Assembly: GCA_036768485.1 (NCBI GenBank)
Contig: JAVLUZ010000165.1
Coordinates: 2,120,075 to 2,184,074 of the forward strand
Direction of reading: 5' to 3'
DNA: 64,000 nt
From: Mermis nigrescens
Taxonomy: Eukaryota; Nematoda; Enoplea; Mermithida; Mermithidae
Each line of letters starts with the position of its first letter. The first letter of the stretch is position 1. Shown here in pieces: positions 11,343-25,100 of the stretch. The translations under genes and the position numbers were made by a program. The notes under the pieces are model-generated. The model saw nothing but the letters and a program-made list of their open reading frames with translations. It was not told the origin of the DNA and searched no databases.

Positions 11343-13069
11343 GTAAAACATATCTATACAGCACCGTATTTAGGGCGGGGGGAGCGGCCGCCTGTTATTG
11401 GCCGTATAAAAATTTCGCAGGTAATATAATGCGCGGAAAGATAATTAAATTGCATATGTTTGCTAAAAAATTGTCAAATTTTCGGCGCTTCGCACCGACC
11501 TAAGCGCACGGTCTAATCACTTCAGCTCGTATTCAATTTTTGGCTAAAAAGCAGAATATGGGTTTCGTCAGAAATGAGTAAAAATTGGTAAGTATAGAAA
11601 ATTTGGATTTTTAAAAATCGTTTAAAAAAATAAAAACATTGTTTGAACAAAGTTTTCACGTAAATCCGACCAATAGTGAAGAAGCTACAGAGCTTCCTTA
11701 ATTACGGTGCATGCAACTTTTGCATTTTTTAAGCAAATAAAGCAAATTAGCAGAAAATTAATTTTTTAAGTGCGATTTCGAACGCAGTGCACGAGCTACT
11801 ATCGAACATGCTCAACAGTTGCACAAAAAGCAAGATTCTGTTGATGATTGGCTAAACGCTCACGAAGCGACCAGGATTCAATGCGACTTGGCTTTTGAAC
11901 TGAAGCACAGGCTGGAGAAGTTAGATGCCTTTGAAGAACGGCTAAATAAATCAAAGCAAATCGCGTCATTAGCAAGCAAGGTTTCACTTATGTATCGCAA
12001 ACGGCCAATTGTCGAAGGCGAATCAAATGACGGTATTTTACTATCAGATTAAGCTAAATTTTTACCGGCGATGTACCTATTTTATGCAGTGCATATGTAA
12101 AGGTACTCGTCATATATGTACGTATGCATGTAAAATAATTATACACTCCCATAGGGGTGAGGAGCATACATGTATGTAAAGGCTCAAATTTTGGTAAGAT
12201 GCTTAAACGACCTTATTTTTTTGGCTAAAAATGGTAAAAAACCACCTAAAATGGCCAAAAAACGCATGTTTTTTCTCCGAAAATAGGGATTTAAAGATTT
12301 TCTTACTTGGGGCATGGGAACGACCGACTTCGGGTGAGGATCTCCCATTCCCTGTTGCGTGTATAGTAGTAAGGTATCAATCTTACCCTGGTTCAATGAC
12401 ATAAGTCAGTATCAGACGATTTTGAGCTTATCGAACATTCACTGCCAAAAAAACGCAATTTTTTTCGCCAATAATAAGGGGAATTTAAAAAATTTTCCGA
12501 CTTTGGGACATGGGGGACGATCGACTTTGGGTGAGGGATCCCTCATCCTCCCTCTTATTTGTATGATGGATGAGTATATATTAATCTTACCTCTGGGTCT
12601 ATGACCTATGTCACTAATAGGCGATTTTGTGCTTATCGAACATTTTATGCGTGATTTTTGATTTTAATTTTTTACTCAGAAAAAAATGAAGTAGGAAGGA
12701 TCTGAATTGCCAAGTCTTCTTGAAGAATTTCAGATTTTTTATCAATTAAAGTGCCGGAACGAGTCAGAGTGGGCTAACAAGCATAAAATATGCCATACCC
12801 ATATCATTGAAGCATTTCTTATATGCTATTTTGATCATTTCTACATTTTTCATGCAAAATAAGATTCGAACCCTTCCCGAATTCAGGGATTTTTTTATCC
12901 CTTCCTCAACTTTGGGGTTTGGAAATCTATGCACGTACTTGTATATATAATTCCATGTATACAGGTCCTGGAAAGGCTAGGGCAAATTTTTGCTGCAAAA
13001 AATAATGAAATAATAGTGTTAATATAGGTAATAATGATAACAATAATAATAATATTAATAATAATAATG

Positions 13070-13149
<80 letters not shown>

Positions 13150-16100
13150 GTGTAATGTCAGCAAAAATGATTACATTGTTGAGTGCTTTTCAATTATGTA
13201 ATTTTTTACAGAGGAGCTAAGAGATAAAGAGAATATTTTGTTTTTTAAAAGTTTACTTGCATATCTATCATTTTAGCTTTGCTGCACAAGCTTAGGGTAT
13301 ATAGAAATCTAAAACAGTAAATTAAATGTTCATGATTTGTTTGCTGTTTAAACGATCAAAATGGTCAAATAGCATATAAAACATTTTGTCGTGGTAAATC
13401 GTATTTCTACAGCATTTTTAGTCCATTTAGACTCCATTGTACCACTTTTAACACTAAAAAATGCAAAAATTGATCAATTTTGGGCGCTTTGTGAATAAAA
13501 AGTAGATAAAGGTACTAGCACCGAAATTTTTTTGTCATCTTTATTGCTTTTGACCTCAAAAATGTTGCAGAAAACATTCCATTAGCTCAAAATCGCCGGA
13601 CAGTACCTGTCCGGCTGTCCGGCTGACCCTTTAGTGGGTGGTAATACCTAGCTCACCCCCCTATGTGCATGTATGGCTCAATGACTGATTTTAAACATCC
13701 GGGTTAAGCTCGACTAAGCAAACTTGCAATTCTTAACCATCCACTTACATATTATTGAGATATACAAAAACTTTTCTGGGTCGTCTTTGAACGTACCTAT
13801 ATAAAGATTTTTGGGGAGGTAATAATTGTCAAAAGGTCTTAAATGTCCAAAGTCTGAAATGAGTAATTGTCTGTTTTTTATGTACATATGCCTTTATAAT
13901 GTAAAAAATGCCATTTGAAAAGAAAAATTCTTGGGGGATTGAAAACTTTGCCGATCCTCTCCCCTGAAATCCCCCTCCTACCAAGTTCATGTATCATTAG
14001 TAAGAAAAATCGAATACAAGGTCTGAAATTATGCATAAGAAAGATAAAAATATAAGGTTGACTGGTCATATCGCCTAGAAAATATAATAATCGATACATC
14101 GGTCGAGGACGATTTTGCGTTGGAAGACTATTTGAGTGACGATGATTCGAATTCTTGCGGCAAATCGAGCCTTTTAAACGAAGCCAAGGATGCGGAACAG
14201 CCTTCGGACGATTTTTATGCAAGAAAAATTTTCTACGCAGCTCGAACTCATTCCCAGTTGTCTCAGTTTGTTCATGAGTTGAAAAAAACAGAGTTTGGCC
14301 GCACAGCTCGAGTCATTACTCTGGCTTCACGACAGAATATGTGCTTAAACGAAAAGGTAAACCGATTGGGCCACGTGGCTCTGATCAATGACGCGTGTTT
14401 ACAAATGCAGCGGCAAAAGATGGATAGAAACAAAAAGCGGTTAGATGGTGTTCAAGAACGTAGAAAAAAGGGTGGAAGCGGATGTCCGTTCTACCGGTGA
14501 ATTCCTGCGTTCATTCTAGATATTAACCTACTGTGGGTTGAGCACTGATACAAAAATGAGTTTTTTACAGTGTTCTGAATCATGACCGGATAAAATGTAA
14601 TACGTATGATGGATAAAATATAGTTATTTCCACAAGAATCGCAAACGTCAAAATTTTTTTATGCTGTTCGTATCTCTCAGAAGATGAAGAGGGAAAATTG
14701 AGCCGGGAAATGAAATTAGATCTGGGTTAAAAGTAGTAAAAATTAGAGTTGCTTCACAAAATACATATTTTATATATTCCAAAAAATACATATTCACAAA
14801 ATATATATGTACTTGAAATCAACCCAAATCGTGACAGAAATTTATTTTTCTGTTTTTGAAAGTTTGCACTAATGGTTAAGCATATACATGATCTTGTGGG
14901 GGGGGGTTCCTCAGAAAAATTCCCCCCGCAAAAATGTTTCAACCCCTCCCAGAATTGGCTATTTTTCGGAAGTTCCCAAAAATTTTCTAACAATGTAAAT
15001 TCCTGTTTTCTTTACCAATAAAATACCTAGAATGAAGTTTAAATGATCTGGAAAGTCAACGTTTTCGATGAATCCTTATATTTTCTACTTACAAGAGTGA
15101 CGAAACTAATCAGAATTGGACAAATAGTACTTTAAAATGCATTTTTTTGCTTTAAAACATGTCATATATATGATGTTTTAGCCGTTTTTTATATTGGATC
15201 TGCAAAAAAGGCTAACACTCTAAATTAAGTGGTCTCAAAATTTTGTATTTCACCCCCCTGAACTTTCGACCTTAGACAACTATGGTTGAGCATTATAGTA
15301 AAATAAAGTTAAAATCTAAGGCAGGGTCATATATAGGGGGCGGAGGCCACGACCGCCTCCCTCGAACTTAGCATGGTCTTAAAGATCGAAAATTATCTTT
15401 GATTGGCTTCGAACGAAAAAACTTACATGAAGAGCTTAATTACTGTTGACTAGCTCTGATTCGTGGCCTCAAGGGAAGCTTTTCAAAACTTATAATAAGA
15501 GATAACTTCAGTGTGGATGTGTTTGCCCTGATCGAAATCTGCATATTTTCATTGAAAATTGCTTATTTAACTTTTTTCCAATTTCGTTTTCTGATTACAA
15601 GTAAAAATCCGAAAAGTTACGAATCGTTACAATCGTCTGAAAACTGACGATTCCTTTATACGTGTGGATCTGTTTGGCAGCTAATGTACTTATTATATGT
15701 TTCTTACTTATTATTTTAGCTTTTTCAATTAAATGTGTGGCTGCATTTTATTTAGCTTAGAATCGAATGTTGCTTTTTGTACAAGGCGAGCAGTTTAAGG
15801 CTCGTAAAAATCTTGCAGGAGCTTTCTTTCTCCAGGCATTAAGATTCTAAAATTTTTTGCTTGTTATCAGTCAGAAATTTAATCTGTCTTTAGCGCTTTG
15901 CACTTTGCGCCTAATTTGGTAGAAAGTGTTTACATAATTAAGGCGCGCCTTATAAAAAAGGGACTGCCTTAGCTTCAAATTCTTTGAATCAACAGTTTCT
16001 GACATCAAAATTTTGATGCAAGCACTGCAAATTCTTTTAGTCGTAACCACACCTGGGCGTGGGGTGGGGGTTTGGGGGGGTATGTACCCCCCCTCGAGAA

Positions 16101-19100
16101 ACCAAAATACCCCCCAGTAATCAAAATACCCCCAGAATTCAATTTTTAACATTTTTTCGTTTTTTTCGCAATTTTTGATGCCAATGGATAGTGCTCGATG
16201 AAAAACGTCGAAAAATGGCGTTTTTTCGCCATACCACCACTTTTAAGGCCATTTTTTGACCTTTAAAAAATCTTGCACCCCCAGAATTTTTTTGCTGCCC
16301 ACGTATGGTCGTAATCATACATATAATACAGCATGCGAATTCTGTGGGGTCAGGCCCGAAAATTTTTTAAAAAGTATTTTTTGGCTAAAAACGATGGGTA
16401 CACGTCAATAACACTGTTTTTGACGTTTCATACAATGATCCTTCTTTTTAAACATAAAAATGTAAAAAAATAATCAAAAAAGTGTGTGTATGACGCAAAG
16501 CGCCGAAAATTCGAGATTTTAGAGCCAAAAATGGGCTAAAAACGCGTAAAAGGGCAAACTTTTTACAACTTTTACAAAAAAAATCGACAATTCTGGGGGT
16601 CGCAGCCATTTTGCGGGGGAGGGGTCAGTTGCCATTATGGGGGAGGGTGGTCACTGGTCACCCTCAACCCCCGCCAAGAACACGTCTGGTTGTAACCTTT
16701 TCTAATTAGTTAATTGATCATTAGAACTCAAGCTATGAGGGAGCTGGCTGACAACTACTTATGCGAAGTACAAGATATAGAAGAACTGGTTGAGTCGGCC
16801 AGAAAAGCCAAATGTTGTCCTTATTACGCTAGTAGGTTTGCAGTGGCTGGCGCTGATCTTGTTCTCTCGCCTTATCAAATTTTGCTCAACAAATCCGCTC
16901 GTCAAGCGAGCGATATCAGACTGGAAGGTGAATAAACTCAATGTTAGGTTATCTACAATGTAAAAAGTTTCCCTTGCCTTATTCTGATTTTAGTATTCCT
17001 GCAATTTGTCTGAAAACTGGCAATCTTGTGCTTGAACCGAATTCATGTTGATAATTTTCAAAATTATCTAAGTACAAGCATATATTATGCATTAGAATTT
17101 TGAGCAGTGAGTTTTGTACAAGGTCCGTTTGTACATGTACAAAGGTGGTCCCTAAAAGTCTTTGTTCATTTTGTACACACAAATTTTTGGGTACTGTAAT
17201 ATGGTACAGTAGCGATTTTAGTGTGGTAAAAACAGAGTTGTTCGACTTTTGGTAGTGTATTTCAGCTAATTTCTTGGTCTCTAAGGGCAAAAATCACTAA
17301 GAATCGTCGTAAAACGGCGCGAAGCACCGAAAATTTTGACATTTTTTTTTTGAAATGCAATTTCTGCCTATGTATAAAACACAATTACTCATTTCGCAGA
17401 AAATGTATAAAACACACAATTACTCATTTCGCCGAAAATTTTTGCGGATTTTAGACCTTTTTTGGCAGTTTTTGTCTTCCCAAAAATCTTTGTATATGTA
17501 CAAAGACGGTCCCGAAAATTCTTTGTACATCGGGGAAAATCTTTGCCGAATACAGAATAACGGTGATTTTTAAATTAATAAATGACTGTCAATATTTTTA
17601 ATTAATGGTAAATAGTTATAGTATGTGAATTTTTGCTGCAATGTTTGTTCATAAGACTAATTTGACGATTAGTTCTTAAACGGAAGACTAATGTGCATCT
17701 TCTTAAAAGCCATTACATTCATTGAGCTTGATCTCATGCCCTTAAGTTAAAAGTCAGGTTTCATTTGGCTCATTTATTTACGTACATGATGTTATTAAAC
17801 ATAAATCTGTTTTTTGGCATCTTCAATTCGCTTCGATTTGAAAGTGTGTAAAGCCATTTTTTCGTAGAACATATGCCTATATTTTTTGAAGTGATATACA
17901 GTTTTGAAAGGCAATAAATTACAACAGGCTTACTATTCTATACCGTTTTAAACGTATGTGAAACGAGTTTAGGCAAATTCTGGTGTATATGCGCATAATA
18001 AACATTGCACAATTGGGGTGAAATTCAGAATCCGTAAAAAAAATTGGATTGAAATTTGACTGCTTACGTATAAATTGAACCGCATAAGTTATTTAGCTTG
18101 GGTATATAAGCGAATGGTTGCTCAATTTTTTAGCGCTTGTGCAGATTTGTTGAGGTCCTGATATCAAAGTCTACTTTGCCTCGATTCTAACATAGTAACT
18201 GTATAAATTTAACTTTTTTGTAATTATAGAAATCAAACCTTTCAAGCGAGCCATACCGGTTTTTATTTTATTGATTTGCATTTAGAAAACTTAGTTTTTT
18301 CACGAAATAATCAATAGAGCGCCTAATTTTAGGCATTGAATTGTATCTGTTTATTATTCATCAGATATTACAAATACCGGTTTAAGGTTACATCCTGACT
18401 CAATGATTAATCCATGATAAATTAAAGTATCAAGCGATTGGATAATGGCCCAAATTTCGTGATGGTATCCTAAAACTCAAAATAAACTTTATTTATGATC
18501 GCCGTAAAATGTAAAGGACAATATAAGCAGCCGTAATTTTAGATAACCGCTAAAATAGAACGTCCACAAAAGCCTAGCGTGTACTAATTACACTCACTTG
18601 CTTTACGTATTCTACGGAATAAGTTTATGCATACATTTATACTTTTTAGATGTTCAATCTATTAAGGCAATGTGGTGATAATAGATGAAGCGCATAATTT
18701 AATTGATGCGCTAAATTCCGTACACAGTTGCAAAGTGGATAGCCGTTGCCTCAAAATGTATCAATATACCTTGGAGGAATATTTGAGGAAATATAGATCG
18801 CGTTTAAATCCGTCAAATCTGATGTACTTAAAGCACCTCGCCGTGGTACTTAAATCGCTCATTTTTCTGCTGCAATCGTCTATCAAGTGCGTATAACTAA
18901 TGCTTCTTATACAGAATACACTGAGAAAAATTTTTGATCACGACGACCAGCGCACTTTTTTCGACAACATATGGGGAAGTGGACAAAGATATGTATAAGA
19001 TATTTGGTTGTTTAGGAGGTTGGGCTACCCGATCTGTTCAGTGCATCCGTTAAAACGAATATTTTCGAATGCCATAAGTAAATTAGGTTTTAAAAAGCTC

Positions 19101-22100
19101 ATTAGGAGCCTCCGCGAGATAAAAACTTACTCGATTTTATTTTTGCTATTAGTAAAAATACTCGTTTTAATATCAATGTTTTATCACTATTTACTGATAT
19201 GTATAAACAGATTAATTTTTGTTTAATGCTTGATTCAAACTGGGAAGAGGGGACTCTAGTTAGAAATTCTCTATGTGAAAATTATAACGATTTTGCCTTA
19301 TTTCTTGACAGTATTTTTTGGGAATAAGTATTTTCTGATTGTATTGAAGTTGATGATTTCTAAAATAACTTTTTGACTATAATTCGCTTCGGTATTGAAT
19401 GTTTTATTACCTTCAAAAAAGAATCGGTAAGAATACGCCGTATGAGGTGAGAAGGTCTCTCGAATACAAGTTTTACATGTGGCGAAAATATGAAGAAAAA
19501 AAGATAAAACTATTGAAAACAAGTTTAATTATCTCGCTGCTTCTTGTAAATATACTTTTGCTATTCTTGACGAAATGGAACTTTATGGAAAAATTAATTG
19601 AGAGTGGAAATGTAAAATAATTTTATTCTTACGGAAAAATAAACACTAAAAGAATTGACTCAGTTCCGCCACTAAAAGATAATGATAATACTTTTAAATT
19701 TGATTCGTATGCGAAAGCTGATAGAAACCAATCGCTAACATTCAAGTTAAAAACTATTGCTAAGTTTAATTTTCATTTTTATCAATTTAATTTGTTTTTT
19801 AAGTAATACGTTTATGAGCGCATTTTTTTGAATTTTGATCAATTTTGACAGTGTTTTTCTTGTACGAGGTCCTTCGTAGATGTACAAAGATGATCCCCAA
19901 AAGTTTTTACGTTGTACATACAAATTTTGGGTACTGTAATATGGCACAGTAGCGCTTTAAACCTGTTAAAATGGGGTTTTCCGACTTTTAGTAGAGTGTT
20001 TTAGCTAATTTGTGGGTTTCTGACTGCAAAAATACTAAAAATTGCCTCAAAACGACTCGAAGCGCCGAAAATTTTGACATTTTCCATTCTAAATGCGAAT
20101 TCTGTCATTACAAAGATATATATAGGACAGAAAATTGCTCATTTGCGCTGAAAATGTTTGAGTTTTTGTCTTCCCAAAAATCTTTGTACATCGGGGAAAA
20201 TCTTTGCCGAATTCAAAAAACCGTGGAAAGAAATCATCTCCCTTATAATATTTTTATACTCTTAGTTGAATTTTGTTTCGCGTTTACATCAATTGTTGTA
20301 TTTCTTGTTGATTGAGAAAAGTACAATCTTTTTTACTGTTAAAGATTAAATTAATGTAAATAATATCTCTAGCATAGTGCATACATGTATCCGCTCTGAA
20401 TAAGTAACTAACATGAAGCAATTCGAAAGTTCGTGTGATGGTCTATCAACTTATCTCGTATATCTGCTTCAAGGACCGCCGCTCGAATCTAGTCGCGTCG
20501 AAGATATACAGAATTGTCGACTTTCTTTTCGAATGCCATGTAGCCGATATCAATTTTTTCAAGTTGTCGCGCTATATGCTTAAGAGTAAAATAAGTCAAA
20601 AATTGAGTGGATTCGCTCGATCAATGCAAACAAATTCGCAGCAATTTAGTGAAGAATCTATTTCATCACCAGTTCAAGTCGAAGCCTTTATAAAATGTTT
20701 GACTAGTTTGGATAAAGATGGTCGAATTTTAGTCGATGCGGAACAGTCAGACAGTGCTAGCTTGAAATTCTTATCCCTGAATCCCGCAGCTCATATCAAA
20801 GAGCTGTTGGAACAACCGAGATCCTTAATATTAGCCGGTGGTACTATGCGCCCTATTTCTGACATTGTCGACCAACTTTTAGAACCTAATGGCGTGCCTC
20901 AGCATAAACTTCAGTAGGTAATGCATGCCCTATCAATATCATTAAGTACTTCGTTTAGGATAAGTTAGTATGTACAGGGTAGCCCATAACAAAGGCTGCA
21001 TTTTAATTTAACAGCCCATAACTTTGGCTGATGTGAACATAAAACTTTAGAATTAGCTGCATTAGAAAAATGAACATGCCTTCCTTTAAACCGTGGTAAA
21101 AATTTTGGCCAGCTGATAGCGGTTCGTGCACTACGGGAATTTGTTTACACCTCACTTTGACATTGTTTAAATTCCATAGTTTCTGCATTACATCACATTG
21201 CTGCGTATATAGGTATCTTTTTTGACATTTTTGACAATATATCCAGTCACAAAAATTAATAAGCACATTTTTAACCCCGGGTGCATCCTAAATTCGAGGA
21301 TATCGTCAAAAGAGGATGCAAATTGATGACAGGACCAATGACGCTATTGGCGTTAAAACAATATTAAATTAGGGTGTAAAAAAATTGTCGTAGCGTCCGA
21401 ACCGTTGACAGCTGGAAAAGATTTATTACATGGCTGAAAAGAAGACACTTTTACCTATCTAATGCAGCCAGTCCTAAGATTTTATCATCAGCTGAAGTAA
21501 TGATCAGTTTAGTTGGAAGGTAGTTTTTTATTGGCCACTTCAGATCAGAAGAATTTCGCTTAATAGAGTATGCATTCTATTCGTGTGATCTTTCATTGTA
21601 AGCATAAGCAACGTACGGAATTCTATATGCATGTTTTTTAAAATTTGAAAAGGCGTTTCTTAGTGAAACTCATGGATCATTAATTTCAGTTTAAGTAAAT
21701 TGAGTCACAAAACCCTAAAGGCATAATCCCAGCTGGACGGATAGCATAAGAGATAGCATAAATTTTGTGAGTTTAGTGCTAAGTATATGTAGCTCAATTA
21801 CATCTTAACGTATATTATATAAATTGCATCAGCGATCATGTTCATCTTATGAGACTCGAAAAAACAACGAATTGTTATTGAATTGAATATTTAGTAGCAG
21901 TTCTCCGCACACCTATGTAGACGTACGTAATTGATGGACAAACATTTACTAGCTTGTTCTTGATGCTAAGTAAGTATATCACAGAAACAAAGTAAAGGAG
22001 AGTATTAATCTCTGCGAACGTAAGTTTGATCAAAATAAGATTGATTAAAATCAGGCTTCGTTCGTACAATTAGACTACATTTGAGTCTACTCACATAAGA

Positions 22101-25100
22101 CGGAAAACTAATGATTTTTACTCCTCATACATAAGCATAGGAAAGAATGAGAGGGAGGTATTACTCCCCTGAGCTTTGAAAAGGTGATAGTTGTTCAACC
22201 ATCTTGGCCGAAAAAACATTGCTGTACAGCATTTTTGGGCTAAGAAAACTAGCTATGTATATAGCCTTTTTGGACTTAGAAGCATACCGTGCGAGTTAAG
22301 AAATGCTATATAGTTGTTTTTTCTGAGTTTCAAAAGGATTTATAGCTAATCTCCTTACTTCAAGAAGGGTGAAAAGCTATTTTAGTTCAAAAAGGCTGTA
22401 TATAGTCATTTAATGCAGTTAAAAAGGCTATCTACTCGTATTTGCTGCAGATGCTCGGAAACTATGATTTTAAAGGGATACCATCGTTTTTCACTGCAGA
22501 ATCGTCTTTTACAAAGCACTCAGCTAATTCCCAGTTTTTGGTTCTGACCCCTCCTGGAAGATTGACCTTGCGCATTAATTCAAGCTTTGAAAATAGTTGT
22601 ATTAGTTTTCCATTATTACTTATGTAATCACATATTGATCTGACCGAGAGAGGAAGACATGAATTGCATTTATTTGACCAACATATATATGTGCAGTTCG
22701 GTTTGATGCAGAAATTGAAAAAAGGTCTAGATGTGTATTGAAATACTTATTTACTTTGCTTCAGTATGCTTATTCTTAAAAGCACTGGCATTCTAAATGC
22801 GTGTTCTTAGGTTCATTATTGCTTGGTTGTGTCCTAGCAGTATTATGAATTCATGAAACATTTTAGAAAATTTGCTGTAGCATCAAGTTTTATCAACTGT
22901 ATTAATTTAATTTTTGTAATTAAGAAATAGTGACTTGTTCCTTTAGCGATGTCATGATTAGTGCTGCACACTTTGCAAATTTACTACCCAGGTACCCGGC
23001 TATTTCATTACCCAGGTAATTCGGGTATCCGGGTAGCAACTTAGATGGAAAAGAATGCATTGAACATCGTTTATTTACGGTTGACAGTGAGATCTAGAGG
23101 CAAAGTGATATCTAAGCAGTAAAATTATTGAAAAATTAATGCAACATTGAATAGAATTCGAGGCTCTAATCTGAAGAATCCGTATGCATTTAATGAAATT
23201 TAAGTCATTTTGTATAAATACGCACGTGAAAAATAATTATAATATATAATATATATTATATACATAATATGTAGATCGCTCAACATTGCTAATAAATAAT
23301 TGATTTAACAAACTGACTTTGTCAGACAGGAGCTTTGAATTTTCAAAAACTCCGATTAAAAATAAATCTTAGTGACTGATTGATTGAGCAAACGGTTTAA
23401 AAGAATTTTCTAAAAAAACAAATTTCATAGTAATCATTCATATGATTCAGGTTTTGTATCGTCGTAGCGTCATTAAAACATTCGAAGCAGGAAAGCACAT
23501 TGACGAAAAGCAATTTTGAAATCAATAGGAAATGAAAATTTATTCAAAAACAAGTCGATCTGGAGCAGTGGCAGATCTAGAATTTTCCTAAGGGGCAGTA
23601 TCCCAACTTTTCCAAAAACAGTCAGAAATAGGTAAAAAAATTTGCCCTTAACGCGCGAAATGGCGTTTTTCGGTGTTTTACATTGTAAACTTTTACATAG
23701 AATCACTTTTGACGCAATATTTTTTCTTAAAATTTTAGAATTTTAGACAATTTTGTGCGAAAATATCATTAAATTCCTTTGACTTTAACCAAAATATGGC
23801 GCGAAGCGCCGGAAAATTTGTGAAATTAAGGCGGATAAACATGATTTATTGTTTGATTTCCTGTATTTATAGCATTTGATGCGAAACATCGAAATTTTTT
23901 ATTGCAAATAGAAGAAAACTATGCAAAAATAGCTGTTTCTGCTGTTAAAATTGTTTTGAAACCTACATGAACAGAAAATGGCTTGCAGGCAGTGTTTTTT
24001 TTGTACAAGGTCCGTTTGTACATGTACAAAGATGGTCACTAAAAAGTCTTTGTACATTTTGTACACACCAATTTTCGGGTACTATGATATAGTACGGTAG
24101 CGACCACATCTGGACAATGGGTTCAACCCGGTTCAACCCGGTATCACCTGAAGGCCACTCAGTATCACCTGGAAAGATCGCGAGTATCACCTGATTTTTT
24201 TTGTTAAAAAAACAAAGATAAACTCCGAAAAAATCAATGTACAAGTACAAAAACATGTAAATGGATCATTTAGACATTAGTTCAATCAGTCATTGGACCA
24301 GTCAATCAGCCAACCGAGTAACAGTCCAACAAACCAACCAACCAACTGACTAATTGGCCAACTAACCCACCAACTGACTAACCAAACAACCAACCAACCA
24401 ATCAACCAAATAACCAACCAACCAACTAATCAACCAACTAACCAACAGGCCAACCAATCAACCAACCAACTAACTAACTACCCTACCAACCAACCAAACA
24501 ACCAACTAACCAACCGGCCAACCAACCGGCTGACTAACCAATCAATCAGCCAACCAAGGAACTAGCCAAGCACCCAACTAACCAACTGGCCAACCAACCA
24601 AGCAACCAACCAACTAACTAGCTGGCCATCCAACCAAGTCAGCAAAAAACCGGCCAGCCAACCATTTAACTAGCCAACCAACTAATTAGCCAACCAACCA
24701 GCAACCAACCAACCAACCGGCCAACCAAAAAACCAACCGGCCAACCAACAAACCAACTAACCGGCCAACCAACCATTTAAGTAGCCAACCAACCAATCAA
24801 CCAACCAACCAATCAACCAACCAACCAATCAACCAACCGACCAACCAGCCAACCAAACAACCAACTAGATACCCAATCAATTAACCAACCAACCAATTGG
24901 CCAACCAACCAACCAACCGACACGCCACCAACCAATCAACCAACTAACGAGCCAACCAACCAACTTACTGGCCAACCAACCAACCAGCCAACAGAGCAAC
25001 TAACTAGTCAATCAACCAACCAACCAGCCGACCGACCAACTAAGAGGCCAACCAACCAACCAACTAACCAATTAACTAGCCAACCAACCGGCCAGCCAAC

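Noticed and set aside
12895..13164. Open frame of poly-Ile/Tyr
   Set aside because: It is a translation of the AAT microsatellite.
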